Source of the DNA: Deltaproteobacteria bacterium
GTDB lineage: Bacteria > Desulfobacterota > Desulfobacteria > Desulfobacterales > JAFDCJ01
Direction: 5' to 3'
Assembly: GCA_019310665.1 (NCBI GenBank)
Contig: JAFDDW010000017.1
Coordinates: 1-13,052, forward strand
DNA: 13,052 nucleotides
The notes under the pieces were generated by a model. That model had not been told where the DNA came from, searched no databases, and saw only the letters and a program-made list of their open reading frames with translations. Shown here one piece after another: positions 1 to 6,559 of the stretch; within the stretch, counting starts at the first letter, position 1, and each line of letters begins with the position of its first letter. The translations under genes and the position numbers were made by a program.

Positions 1-1
1 T

Positions 2-2629
2 GCTCGTTTCTTTCGTTGCGCACTTCAAGTCAATCCATTTGGGTACGCTGTGCGCCACAATAAAGCAACGGCATTCAGCAATGAAGCGGATTACAATGCT
101 GCGATAGTAGAGGCGTGTCAGAAAATCGGTATCAAGGTGATCGCCATTACCGATCACCAGCGCTGCAGTACCGGTCAACTGCTGGCCGAAGCATTCCGGG
201 CAGCCGGCGTCATTGTTTTCCCCGGGGCAGAGGTGGAAACCAAGGAGGGGGTTCACATGTTACTGCTTTTCGAACCGGACGACTCCTGGGAGCGCTGCAA
301 CGGCATATTGGGAGACTGCGGCATCCATGACCAGTCCAATCCGCCAACAGCCATCAAATATGATGTGCATGAATTAATGCGGGAGTCAGTCAAATGGAAC
401 TGTATAAGCATTGCCGCCCATGTGGCGAGCGAAAAGGGTTTGTTGCAAGTGCTTGATAATCAAGCCCGCATGGCGACTTGGAAATCCAAACATCTTCTTG
501 CCTGCTCCCTTCCCGGCCCGGCGGAAGATGCCCCGCAGAACCTCAAACCGATTCTGCTCAACAAAAATCCCGATTATCGTCGTGATAGACCTGTTGCGGT
601 TATCAACGCTCAGGATGTATCAAGTCCGGAGGATTTAGAAAAGCCCGGCTCGTCTTGCTGGGTAAAGATGTCAAACGTTACCCTCGAGGGATTAAGGCAA
701 GCCTTTCTTGATCCTGCTTCCAGGATACGTCTGGCCGGTGATCCATCACCGGAGGAGCACACCGAGTTTATTGTCATGACGTGGCAGGGCGGTTTTCTGG
801 ATGGTGCGGCACTTCATTTGAATGAGAACCTGAATGTCCTCATCGGTGGCCGGGGAACAGGCAAATCAACGATCATTGAAAGTATCCGTTATGTTCTTGG
901 CATGGAACCCCTCGGCGAAGAAGCCCTCAAATCTCATACCGGTATTATCCGCCAGGTGCTTCGAAGCGGCACAAAGATATCCATGCTGGTCCGTTCCTAC
1001 CATCCGGATAAGCGCGATTACCTGATCGAAAGGACGATTCCAAATCCCCCGGTTGTCAAAGACGAGACCGGCAACGTTCTCAATCTGACGCCTGCCGATG
1101 TGGTTCCCCAGACCGAAATATATGGACAACACGAGATTTCAGAACTCACGAAAAGCCGAGATAAGCTCACACGCCTTCTCGACCGTTTCGTTGAGCGTGA
1201 TACCGAGATTGTAAAACGTAAAAGCAGCGTCCGCCGGCATTTGGAGCGTTCGCGCGGGCGTTTGCTTGAAACCATAAAAGAGCTTACCCAAATTGAGGAG
1301 CGCCTGGCCACTTTGCCGGCCTTTGAGGAAACGTTGCGCCGGTTCCAGGATGCCGGGCTTGAAGAAAAGCTGAAGGAGCAGAGCCTTCTTGTTCGGGAAG
1401 AAAGGGTGCTTAAGACTTCAGAGGAACGGGTAGACTCCTTCAAAGAACTTTTGAATCAGCTTAAAAATACGCTCCCCATCGACCGTGCCTTCATATCTGA
1501 AAAAGCCCTGGAGAGCCTCCCTGGAAAGGATATTTTGAGCGATGCGAACGGTATACTGGAACAATTGGCCAACGATATGAATCGAATCGCCGCCGAAATA
1601 AAACAGTCTATCGAAAATGCGGAGACCGGCTTAGGCGAAATACGAATGCAGTGGGAGGAACGGAAAACGGCGGTTATGGAAGCCTATGAGGCCATCCTGC
1701 GCGAACTGCAGAAATCAAAGATTGATGGTGAAGAATTCATCCGCTTGCGACGACAAATTGAGGAACTTCGCCCGCTAAAGGAAAGGCAAGCCCGGCTGCA
1801 GCGCGATTTGAAAGAACATGAAACAGAACGACGCAACCTGCTCTCCGAGTGGGAAGACGTAAAGGCCGAGGAATTCCGAAATATCGAGCGTGCAGCGAAA
1901 AAGGTAAATAGTAAACTTGAGGGAAGTGTTTTGGTCGAGGTGGCTGCAGGCGGCAACAGGGAGCCGTTGGCTCAGCTTCTGCGAGATCAGATCGGCGGGC
2001 GATTGTCCGAAGCGATTGAGACTTTGACGAAAAGCACGGAATTTTCTCTGCCGATTTTTGCTTCAGCATGTAGAGGAGGCCGGGAGGCGCTGTCCCGGCA
2101 GTTCAACATTCCACCCAGTCAATCCGAGCGCATTGCCCAAGCGAAACCCGATGTCATCATGCAAGTAGAGGAATTGGAATTGCCGCCGACCACGGCCATT
2201 AAATTAAATGTTGCCGCCGACGATCAATCTCCCATGTGGCAGACTCTTGAAGACCTTTCCACGGGGCAGAAAGCGACTGCGGTTCTGCTTCTCTTGTTGC
2301 TTGAGTCGAGTGCGCCTTTGGTTGTGGACCAGCCTGAAGACGATCTTGATAATCGTTTTATTTCCGACGGAATAGTACCAAAAATGAGAGAAGAAAAACG
2401 CCGACGCCAGTTTATTTTTGCTACGCATAACGCCAACATTCCGGTGTTGGGAGACGCTGAATTGATTGTCGGTTTAACCGCGTACGGTGAGGCGGAGCAA
2501 GGAAAAGCAAAGCTTTCTCAGGAGCATATGGGATCCATCGACACACGCCTGGTCCGTGAACTTGTTGAAGAGGTCCTCGAGGGGGGAAAGGACGCTTTTG
2601 AGATGCGCCGATTAAAATATGGGTTTTAA
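2..2629 (+). CDS. TrlF-like PHP-domain / SMC-type AAA ATPase, 5' end missing
   Basis: The frame is open to the left edge of the window. The GTG at 50 is internal: the codons before it (2-49) read like the same family (ARFFRCALQVNPFGYA), so the real start lies outside. The N-terminus is a PHP-like domain with TDH (149-157), GAEV (224-235) and a later AAHV, all candidate metal ligands; the first PHP histidines would be in the missing part. Walker A GGRGTGKST is at 845-871. A long charged heptad-like coiled coil covers about 1190-1900. The ABC/SMC signature DLSTGQ is at 2252-2269, Walker B VVDQPEDDLD at 2321-2350 and an H-loop FATHNAN at 2417-2437. This layout is known from TrlF-family and related SMC-like ATPases. 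A phosphoesterase or nuclease activity gated by ATP binding at nucleic-acid ends is inference. The AlbA/GHKL gene follows after 11 bp, so the two are probably co-translated. Confidence 0.85.
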   Translation, partial: ARFFRCALQVNPFGYAVRHNKATAFSNEADYNAAIVEACQKIGIKVIAITDHQRCSTGQLLAEAFRAAGVIVFPGAEVETKEGVHMLLLFEPDDSWERCNGILGDCGIHDQSNPPTAIKYDVHELMRESVKWNCISIAAHVASEKGLLQVLDNQARMATWKSKHLLACSLPGPAEDAPQNLKPILLNKNPDYRRDRPVAVINAQDVSSPEDLEKPGSSCWVKMSNVTLEGLRQAFLDPASRIRLAGDPSPEEHTEFIVMTWQGGFLDGAALHLNENLNVLIGGRGTGKSTIIESIRYVLGMEPLGEEALKSHTGIIRQVLRSGTKISMLVRSYHPDKRDYLIERTIPNPPVVKDETGNVLNLTPADVVPQTEIYGQHEISELTKSRDKLTRLLDRFVERDTEIVKRKSSVRRHLERSRGRLLETIKELTQIEERLATLPAFEETLRRFQDAGLEEKLKEQSLLVREERVLKTSEERVDSFKELLNQLKNTLPIDRAFISEKALESLPGKDILSDANGILEQLANDMNRIAAEIKQSIENAETGLGEIRMQWEERKTAVMEAYEAILRELQKSKIDGEEFIRLRRQIEELRPLKERQARLQRDLKEHETERRNLLSEWEDVKAEEFRNIERAAKKVNSKLEGSVLVEVAAGGNREPLAQLLRDQIGGRLSEAIETLTKSTEFSLPIFASACRGGREALSRQFNIPPSQSERIAQAKPDVIMQVEELELPPTTAIKLNVAADDQSPMWQTLEDLSTGQKATAVLLLLLLESSAPLVVDQPEDDLDNRFISDGIVPKMREEKRRRQFIFATHNANIPVLGDAELIVGLTAYGEAEQGKAKLSQEHMGSIDTRLVRELVEEVLEGGKDAFEMRRLKYGF

Positions 2630-2640
2630 GGGGTAATCAA

Positions 2641-3861
2641 ATGACAAAGACAGAGCTATATGAGCTAATCAAGAACGGCGAGAGCTCAGGAATTGAGTTC
2701 AAGCGTGACACCATAGACAACCGGGCATTGGCTAAAGAGCTTGTTGCATTTGCAAACTTGCGGGGCGGCCGAGTGATTCTGGGCATAGACGATGACGGCA
2801 GTGTAGCGGGGACAAGCAGAGATAGTTTGGAGGAATGGGTGATGACGACCTGCAGAGATAAGATCCGGCCTGAGATAATCCCATATTACGAAATCATCCG
2901 CGATGTGGAGCCGGGGAAAGATCTATCGGTTGTTCAAGTTGACCGCGGATGGGCGGTTCATCATGTGTGGCATAATAACCACCGAACCTACTATATTCGT
3001 GTTGGAACACAGAGCCGGGAAGCCAGTGCCGAGGAACTGGAGCGATTATTCCAGCAGCGCGGGGCCTTTCGGTTAGAGGTGCGCGGCGTGTCGGGCTCGT
3101 CCCCAGCCGATTTTGACTATCGACGGTTAAACGACTACTTTCAACGCATCCGTTCTCAAGAAACGCCGGATATTGATGATGCAGATGCCTGGCAACACTT
3201 GCTTATAAACACTGAATTCCTGGTTGAAGAAGACGGCATGACGCCGGCGACCGTAGCGGGCTTGCTTCTGTTTTGCGCTAACCCGAATCGTTTCCTGCCT
3301 CAAGCAGGAATAGATGCCGTAGCCTATCCTGGAAAGGAAAAGGATTATGCCGCCAAAGAACGCATAGCTATTCGTGGCCCTATGACGGCTGTGTTTGGAA
3401 GTGAAGGGCTTGTTGAGAATGGACTCGTTGAACAAGCGGTAGAATTCACAAGGAGAAATACAAAAGTCTCAGCCAGCCTTGCCGATGGCGCAAGGCGCGA
3501 GGAACGATGGTCGTATCCGGAAGAAGCGATTAGGGAGGCCATTGTCAACGCCCTTGTTCATCGAGACTACCTATTGTCTAGTACGACCGTGGAGTTGTCT
3601 ATTTATGAAGATCGATTAGAGGTGATTTCCCCAGGACGTCTTCCTAACGGCATCACGCCACAGCGTATGATAACGGGCTGCCGTTCAGCCCGAAATCAAC
3701 TGCTCAAAGACGTTATGAGAGACTACGGTTATCTTGAACATATGGGAATGGGAGTGCCTCGAAAAATCGTTAAAGAAATGCAGAAACACAACGGAACTTC
3801 GCCCGATTTGATAGAGGACGAGGAGCGTTTCATGATAAGGCTATGGGACAAAAAGGAATAA
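2641..3861 (+). CDS. AlbA_2 (Schlafen-type) ATP-binding protein with C-terminal GHKL-like domain
   Basis: 406 aa. It starts at an ATG with an AAGGGG ribosome-binding site 6-7 nt upstream, 11 bp after the preceding gene, so it is the second gene of an operon. Residues about 5-135 match the AlbA_2 putative DNA-binding domain: GIEFKRD near the start, then a hydrophobic strand ending in GIDDDGSVAG and a TYYIRVGTQSREAS strand-turn. The C-terminal part (about 290-400) carries a GHKL/HATPase_c_4-like N-box (REAIVNALVHRDY), a G1-like segment (DRLEVISPGRLP) and a glycine-rich G2-like HMGMGVPR. The family is usually annotated as ATP-binding or putative transcriptional regulator. Here the partner is a PHP-SMC ATPase, which suggests nucleic-acid sensing or processing, possibly phage defence; that role is inferred. 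Tandem stops TAA TGA end it. Confidence 0.87.
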   Translation: MTKTELYELIKNGESSGIEFKRDTIDNRALAKELVAFANLRGGRVILGIDDDGSVAGTSRDSLEEWVMTTCRDKIRPEIIPYYEIIRDVEPGKDLSVVQVDRGWAVHHVWHNNHRTYYIRVGTQSREASAEELERLFQQRGAFRLEVRGVSGSSPADFDYRRLNDYFQRIRSQETPDIDDADAWQHLLINTEFLVEEDGMTPATVAGLLLFCANPNRFLPQAGIDAVAYPGKEKDYAAKERIAIRGPMTAVFGSEGLVENGLVEQAVEFTRRNTKVSASLADGARREERWSYPEEAIREAIVNALVHRDYLLSSTTVELSIYEDRLEVISPGRLPNGITPQRMITGCRSARNQLLKDVMRDYGYLEHMGMGVPRKIVKEMQKHNGTSPDLIEDEERFMIRLWDKKE

Positions 3862-3864
3862 TGA

Positions 3865-3966
3865 ATAGCTGACAGCCCGGCGTTCATCCTGGATGAAGTC
3901 ACCAAGCCAGATGTTGAACAACCCGCTGAAAGTAAAAGGCCGAACAGTATAATCTACCTTACTTAA
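3865..3966 (+). other. Possible coding remnant in frame after tandem stops
   Basis: Directly after the TAA TGA that ends the AlbA_2 gene, the same frame stays open for 33 codons and then stops at TAA. It reads like a natural C-terminal tail (ADSPAFILDEVTKPDVEQPA, then a lysine- and serine-containing end). There is no start codon with a ribosome-binding site. It could be the tail of a deleted third gene, an old extension of the AlbA_2 protein, or chance. I recognise no family. Confidence 0.2.
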
Positions 3967-3975
3967 TCATCCATT

Positions 3976-4002
3976 CAACCCGATCAACCTAATCAACATT
4001 TT
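3976..4002. repeat. Degenerate 9-nt tandem repeat (CAACNNNAT type)
   Basis: Three consecutive 9-mers, CAACCCGAT, CAACCTAAT and CAACATTTT, sit just before the ribosome-binding site of the aldo/keto reductase remnant. The same type of 9-mer run recurs at 9784-9832. Confidence 0.45.
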
Positions 4003-4021
4003 TATTTCAGGGAGATTGCTC

Positions 4022-4376
4022 ATGGCGGCATTCACTAAGAGAATTCTGGGCGGTAACGGTTTAAAAGTCGGGCCGCTGGGCCTGGCAGCCAGTTACGGGG
4101 CGCCCGCCGAAGCCTTTGAGGAGGCCTTTGAAAAAGGCTGCAACTATTTCTACCTGGGGTCCGGTCGCCATAAAGCCGGCATGCGCCAGGCCATCCGCAA
4201 TCTCTGCCGGCAAGGCCAGCGGGACCGGCTGGTGATAACCATTCAGACTTACGCCCGATTCGGCTTTTTGACGGAATGGTTTTTTAAAAGAAATTTGCGA
4301 TCCATTTGGTGAAGAAGATATGGAACGGATGAAGCGGATTGGGGATTATGTGCATGGCCACACCAGGCGCTTCTAG
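4022..4376 (+). pseudogene. Aldo/keto reductase pseudogene with internal deletion and frameshift
   Basis: The ATG at 4022 has a GGGAG ribosome-binding site 7 nt upstream, which decides against the TTG at 4016. Residues 1 to about 92 are a normal N-terminus of an aldo/keto reductase (RILGGNGLKVGPLGLAASYG; later GCNYFYLGSGR, DRLVITIQTYARFGFLTEWF). Around 4275-4298 the frame breaks. The other frame gives a typical family C-terminus, DPFGEEDMERMKRIGDYVHG, stopping at 4374-4376. Full-length members are around 300 aa or more, so most of the TIM barrel, including the lower catalytic and cofactor-binding parts, is gone. The two ends are collinear, so an internal deletion explains the structure better than two unrelated fragments. 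The remaining 5' ORF (to 4312) would make a useless 97-residue peptide. Confidence 0.8.
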
Positions 4377-4462
4377 AATAAACCACTATATGTCTACTCC
4401 TGCGCAGAAGAAAAGGCGTCATTTGTGGTTTTTAGACCGCTCAGTTAAGTAATTTTTTTAAT

Positions 4463-4537
4463 TGTGGGAGCGGCTTTCCAGCCGCGATCTATCGAGCAAT
4501 GAAATAGTTTTTTCGCGGCTGGAAAGCCGCTCCCACA
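4463..4537. repeat. REP-like doublet: perfect 25-bp inverted repeat (REPIN/BIME-like)
   Basis: The arm 4463-4487 is the exact reverse complement of 4513-4537, with a 25-nt A/T-rich spacer. Each arm is itself a hairpin: TGTGGGA followed by GCGGCT-TTCC-AGCCGC. A GTGG tetranucleotide next to a short GC hairpin, in inverted pairs, is the architecture of REP doublets mobilised by RAYT transposases; Pseudomonas REPs have a similar GTGGGAGCGG head. No RAYT gene lies in the window, so it would be a non-autonomous copy. The transcript would also fold into a very strong cruciform, so it could act as a transcription barrier. Confidence 0.8.
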
Positions 4538-4638
4538 TAACTTTTTGAATCGTTTTTTGAGATAGCTTCTATTCTCAGCCTGGGATATCCATCGCACATT
4601 TTAATCCCCCTTAATCGCCTGCAATGCCTGTTCACACT

Positions 4639-4845
4639 TTAGCTGCCAGGCAGGACTTTGAGCTCCTCAAGGGACCGGGAAAGCCGATCCTTGGAAGTGG
4701 AAATTCGCTCCAGAATGCGCTGGGCGAATTCCCGCCCGATGACCGATGCCAGGCGCAGTGACTCCCGACTAAAATGATCCAGCCGATCCAGCCGCGCACG
4801 TATGACGGATTGAACCGTATCCGGCAGCATGAGATGCTCCAGCGA
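4639..4845 (-). pseudogene. Fragment of a cyclase-associated/AAA_16-type predicted ATPase
   Basis: On the minus strand this frame reads SLEHLMLPDTVQSVIRAR, then LDRLDHFSRE, LRLASVIGREFAQRILERI and DRLSRSLEELKVLPGS before a TAA at 4641-4639. The pattern LPDTVQ..I.ARLDRL...LRLASVIGREF is characteristic of the region after the P-loop ATPase core in multidomain adenylate/guanylate cyclase ATPases and LuxR/MalT-like regulators, proteins of about 1000 residues. Only about 70 codons remain. The upstream part, including Walker A and B, is missing, and the frame is closed by a stop at 4869-4867. The ATG at 4830 is a family-internal methionine, so this is a dead scrap, not a small gene. Confidence 0.7.
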
Positions 4846-4933
4846 TTGGCTCGCACCGCCTCCTGCTTAATCCGGCTCATGATCGCTTCGACCTTTTATA
4901 ATCTTATATAATATTGGCCTTTCACTTTCTAAA

Positions 4934-4980
4934 TTGACATTTCCCTTCATTGGTATTACAATCCGAATTAAGTAATACCA
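4934..4980 (+). promoter_or_regulatory. Promoter with overlapping palindromic operator for AbrB-PIN module
   Basis: TTGACA (4934-4939) and TACAAT (4957-4962) are separated by 17 bp, a near-consensus sigma-70 promoter. A perfect 9-bp inverted repeat TGGTATTAC-N12-GTAATACCA (4951-4959 and 4972-4980) starts just before the -10 and ends at the ribosome-binding site. This is the expected place for an autorepressing antitoxin or toxin-antitoxin complex. Promoter and palindrome are read directly; the autoregulatory role is inferred from type II modules in general. Confidence 0.75.
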
Positions 4981-4995
4981 GAAAGGGAGATGCCA

Positions 4996-5226
4996 ATGCC
5001 AAGAATAACGAGCAAAGGACAGGTCACTATACCCCAGGACATCAGAAATAAGTTCGGATTTCTGCCGGGAATGGAAGTCGATATAATTACTGAAGGAAAC
5101 AAGGCTCTGATTGTAAAAAGCCGACGCGAAAACAAGTTTATAAAATGGCTGGGTAAAGGAAAACAGCGCAGCAAAAAAGATATTGATCAAATAATCGATG
5201 ACATTCGAGGCAGATCCGGTGAATAG
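4996..5226 (+). CDS. vapB: AbrB/SpoVT-type antitoxin of the zinc-ribbon PIN module
   Basis: 76 aa from the ATG at 4996, chosen because GGGAG (4985-4989) lies 6 nt upstream; the ATG at 4990 touches the ribosome-binding site. The N-terminal half is a swapped-hairpin AbrB domain (PRITSKGQVTIPQDIRNKF, then a GMEVDII strand), which would dimerise and bind the palindrome in its own promoter. The tail is basic then amphipathic (KKDIDQIIDDIRG), the kind of segment that wraps and inhibits a PIN toxin. The toxin start overlaps the last 8 nt of this gene, so the two are translationally coupled. AbrB-PIN pairing is a known VapBC variant. Confidence 0.88.
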   Translation: MPRITSKGQVTIPQDIRNKFGFLPGMEVDIITEGNKALIVKSRRENKFIKWLGKGKQRSKKDIDQIIDDIRGRSGE

Positions 5227-5701
5227 CGTCATTGTTGATACCAACCCCCTTGTGTATATCTATAATGGAATTGCGGATTTCGGCCGAAACTATGCTGCGT
5301 TGTTAGGTGATCTGTCAGTCAGGTACAATCTAATCATTTCAAAACTCGTATACGGTGAACTGTCTTTAATATTCAAAAATTCCGAACTACTGAACAATTT
5401 TCTAAGCGATACCGGCATCATCATTGGAGAGATAGATCCGAAAATCTATGTAATTGCTGCTAAACGGTGGAATACATATAAGAAACGCCGTATTCTGATT
5501 TGTCAAAGGTGTGGGAAAAAGCTCGCGCAACTGATCTGCAAAGAATGCAACTCAGAGATTAATATCAGGCAGCACATTTTGACCGATTTTGTTATTGGTG
5601 CTCATGCACTTCAAACAAAGGAAAGGAAAATAGTAACGAGTGATAAAGGATATTATTCAACCTATTTTCCTGAGTTAACGATTATCTCTACTGATTCCTG
5701 A
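5219..5701 (+). CDS. vapC: VapC-like PIN-domain toxin with an inserted zinc ribbon
   Basis: 160 aa from the GTG at 5219, which gives the usual VapC opening MNSVIVDTNPLVYIY. The in-frame ATG at 5198 would add seven residues and is less likely. PIN acidic residues are visible: D7 (VDTN), E47 (YGELS), D123 (ILTDFVIGAHAL) and D142 (TSDKGYYSTYF). This fits a metal-dependent endoribonuclease that cleaves RNA when its antitoxin is lost. Residues about 92-113 insert a CX2C-X8-CX2C zinc ribbon (CQRCGKKLAQLICKEC) between the helix ending YKKRR and the strand leading into the third catalytic aspartate. This makes the protein longer than the usual 130-140 aa VapC. The ribbon may contribute to RNA recognition or antitoxin contact; that is inference. 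Confidence 0.85.
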   Translation: MNSVIVDTNPLVYIYNGIADFGRNYAALLGDLSVRYNLIISKLVYGELSLIFKNSELLNNFLSDTGIIIGEIDPKIYVIAAKRWNTYKKRRILICQRCGKKLAQLICKECNSEINIRQHILTDFVIGAHALQTKERKIVTSDKGYYSTYFPELTIISTDS

Positions 5702-5728
5702 CCTGATTTTATTGTTCATGTTATGGAG

Positions 5729-5757
5729 TTGACAAAATAAATAAGCTGCGATACATT
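5729..5757 (+). promoter_or_regulatory. Promoter of the RHH-VapC module
   Basis: TTGACA (5729-5734) is followed after 17 bp by TACATT (5752-5757), placing the start of transcription near 5764. An 8-bp palindrome TTATATAA (5756-5763) overlaps the -10 and could be part of an operator. The ribosome-binding site AGAGGG (5777-5782) lies 6 nt before the antitoxin ATG. Confidence 0.6.
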
Positions 5758-5788
5758 ATATAAAATTGAGATACAAAGAGGGCCTAAC

Positions 5789-6028
5789 ATGCCGATAAGC
5801 CTCAGAATTCCACCTGGAAAAGATAAATTGATTCAAAAAGCAGCCAAAAAATCAGGCACCACTAAAACCGCGATTATTCTCGAAGCCGTGGATGAAAAAC
5901 TCGGTTTAACCAAAACCCGGGAACAATTGATTCGCGAACTGGCCGGCTGGCTCACTCATGAAGAAGCCGATGAATTAAGGCAAGCGGTTGAAGTCTTCAG
6001 TCAAATAAACGAAGGAGACTGGGCGTGA
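5789..6028 (+). CDS. vapB: Ribbon-helix-helix antitoxin
   Basis: 79 aa, ATG with a good AGAGGG ribosome-binding site. The first about 45 residues form a ribbon-helix-helix: strand MPISLRIP, helix GKDKLIQKAAKKSG, turn TTKTAIILEAVDEKLGL. This is a MetJ/Arc-type DNA-binding fold typical of antitoxins. The acidic C-terminus (LTHEEADELRQAVEVFSQI) is likely the toxin-binding segment. The toxin GTG overlaps the stop codon by 4 nt. Toxin neutralisation and repression of its own promoter are inferred from the family. Confidence 0.87.
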   Translation: MPISLRIPPGKDKLIQKAAKKSGTTKTAIILEAVDEKLGLTKTREQLIRELAGWLTHEEADELRQAVEVFSQINEGDWA

Positions 6029-6432
6029 AGCTCGTTCTCGATACCAATATTTACAGCGACTACGCCGAAGGACTTCCCGCGGTTGTTGATTTTTTAGCCA
6101 TCCACGGCGAGGACATCTTTCTTCCTGCAATTGTTTTGGGTGAACTAAGCTACGGCTTCATGAAAGGAAGCCGCCAACGGTTCAATGAAAGGAAGCTTCA
6201 AAAAGTCATCAAAAAATTGCAAATAGAAATAATTGAAATCAATCATAATGTTGCCCGCAAATATGGAATTATTTATTTGTCTCTGGTTAAAAAGGGTGCC
6301 AAGATGCCGATCAACGATGTTTGGATCGCGGCCTGCTGTATGGAAGCCGGGGGCACGCTGATAACTAAAGATAGACATTTCCAACGCGTTGATCAAATAG
6401 AGACCATATGTATTGAGCAGGTAATAATTTAA
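6025..6432 (+). CDS. vapC: VapC-like PIN-domain toxin
   Basis: 135 aa, the normal VapC length. GTG start in a GTGA overlap with the antitoxin stop, and GAAGGAGA upstream supplies the ribosome-binding site. Catalytic residues are D6 (LDTN), E40 (LGELSYG), D98 (INDVWIAACC) and D116 (TKDRHF), the four-acid set of an active Mg-dependent RNase. The segment INDVWIAACCMEAGGTLITKDRHF is a textbook VapC C-terminal half. No truncation or substitution is visible, so it should be active. It likely cleaves tRNA or rRNA, the known VapC targets; the specific target cannot be read from sequence. Confidence 0.92.
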   Translation: MKLVLDTNIYSDYAEGLPAVVDFLAIHGEDIFLPAIVLGELSYGFMKGSRQRFNERKLQKVIKKLQIEIIEINHNVARKYGIIYLSLVKKGAKMPINDVWIAACCMEAGGTLITKDRHFQRVDQIETICIEQVII

Positions 6433-6433
6433 G

Positions 6434-6463
6434 TTGACCGTATATCCGTAGATTTTTTATTTT
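6434..6463 (+). promoter_or_regulatory. Possible promoter for the nucleotidyltransferase gene
   Basis: TTGACC (6434-6439) and TATTTT (6458-6463) are 18 bp apart, immediately after the VapC stop. Transcription would start near 6470, leaving an approximately 90-nt leader before the nucleotidyltransferase ATG. Confidence 0.35.
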
Positions 6464-6559
6464 TTAGTCATGGCAAATACCAATTTAACATCCAGTTCAT
6501 CCGCCGGGAGAAAAAACAAAGCATTTGGTGATATCCTCATACTAGCAGGTGACTTTTTT

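Noticed and set aside
50..52. GTG as the start of the PHP-SMC ATPase gene
   Set aside because: The frame is open to the window edge and the residues before it look conserved; the PHP domain would lack its first metal ligands.
1018..1443. Long antisense ORF (141 codons) under the ATPase coiled coil
   Set aside because: It is a serine/arginine-rich shadow of the charged coiled-coil codons, with no motif.
3891..3906. TTCATCC-T-GGATGAA palindrome after the AlbA_2 gene as a terminator
   Set aside because: A one-base loop and no T-run; more likely a chance palindrome inside the possible coding remnant.
4463..4537. The large inverted repeat as an ordinary Rho-independent terminator
   Set aside because: The spacer is 25 nt, no upstream intact gene ends there, there is no adjacent U-tract of the usual kind, and each arm folds by itself as in REP elements.
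4632..4880. 82-codon minus-strand ORF beginning MSRIKQEAVRAN
   Set aside because: Its body runs in a different frame over the recognisable cyclase-ATPase fragment and is tryptophan-, serine- and arginine-rich. Only the first dozen residues look protein-like, too little to call.
6470..6559. N-terminal 30-residue extension of the nucleotidyltransferase from the ATG at 6470
   Set aside because: There is no ribosome-binding site, the residues are serine-rich and not family-like, and the ATG at 6560 has a well-placed AGGTGA.
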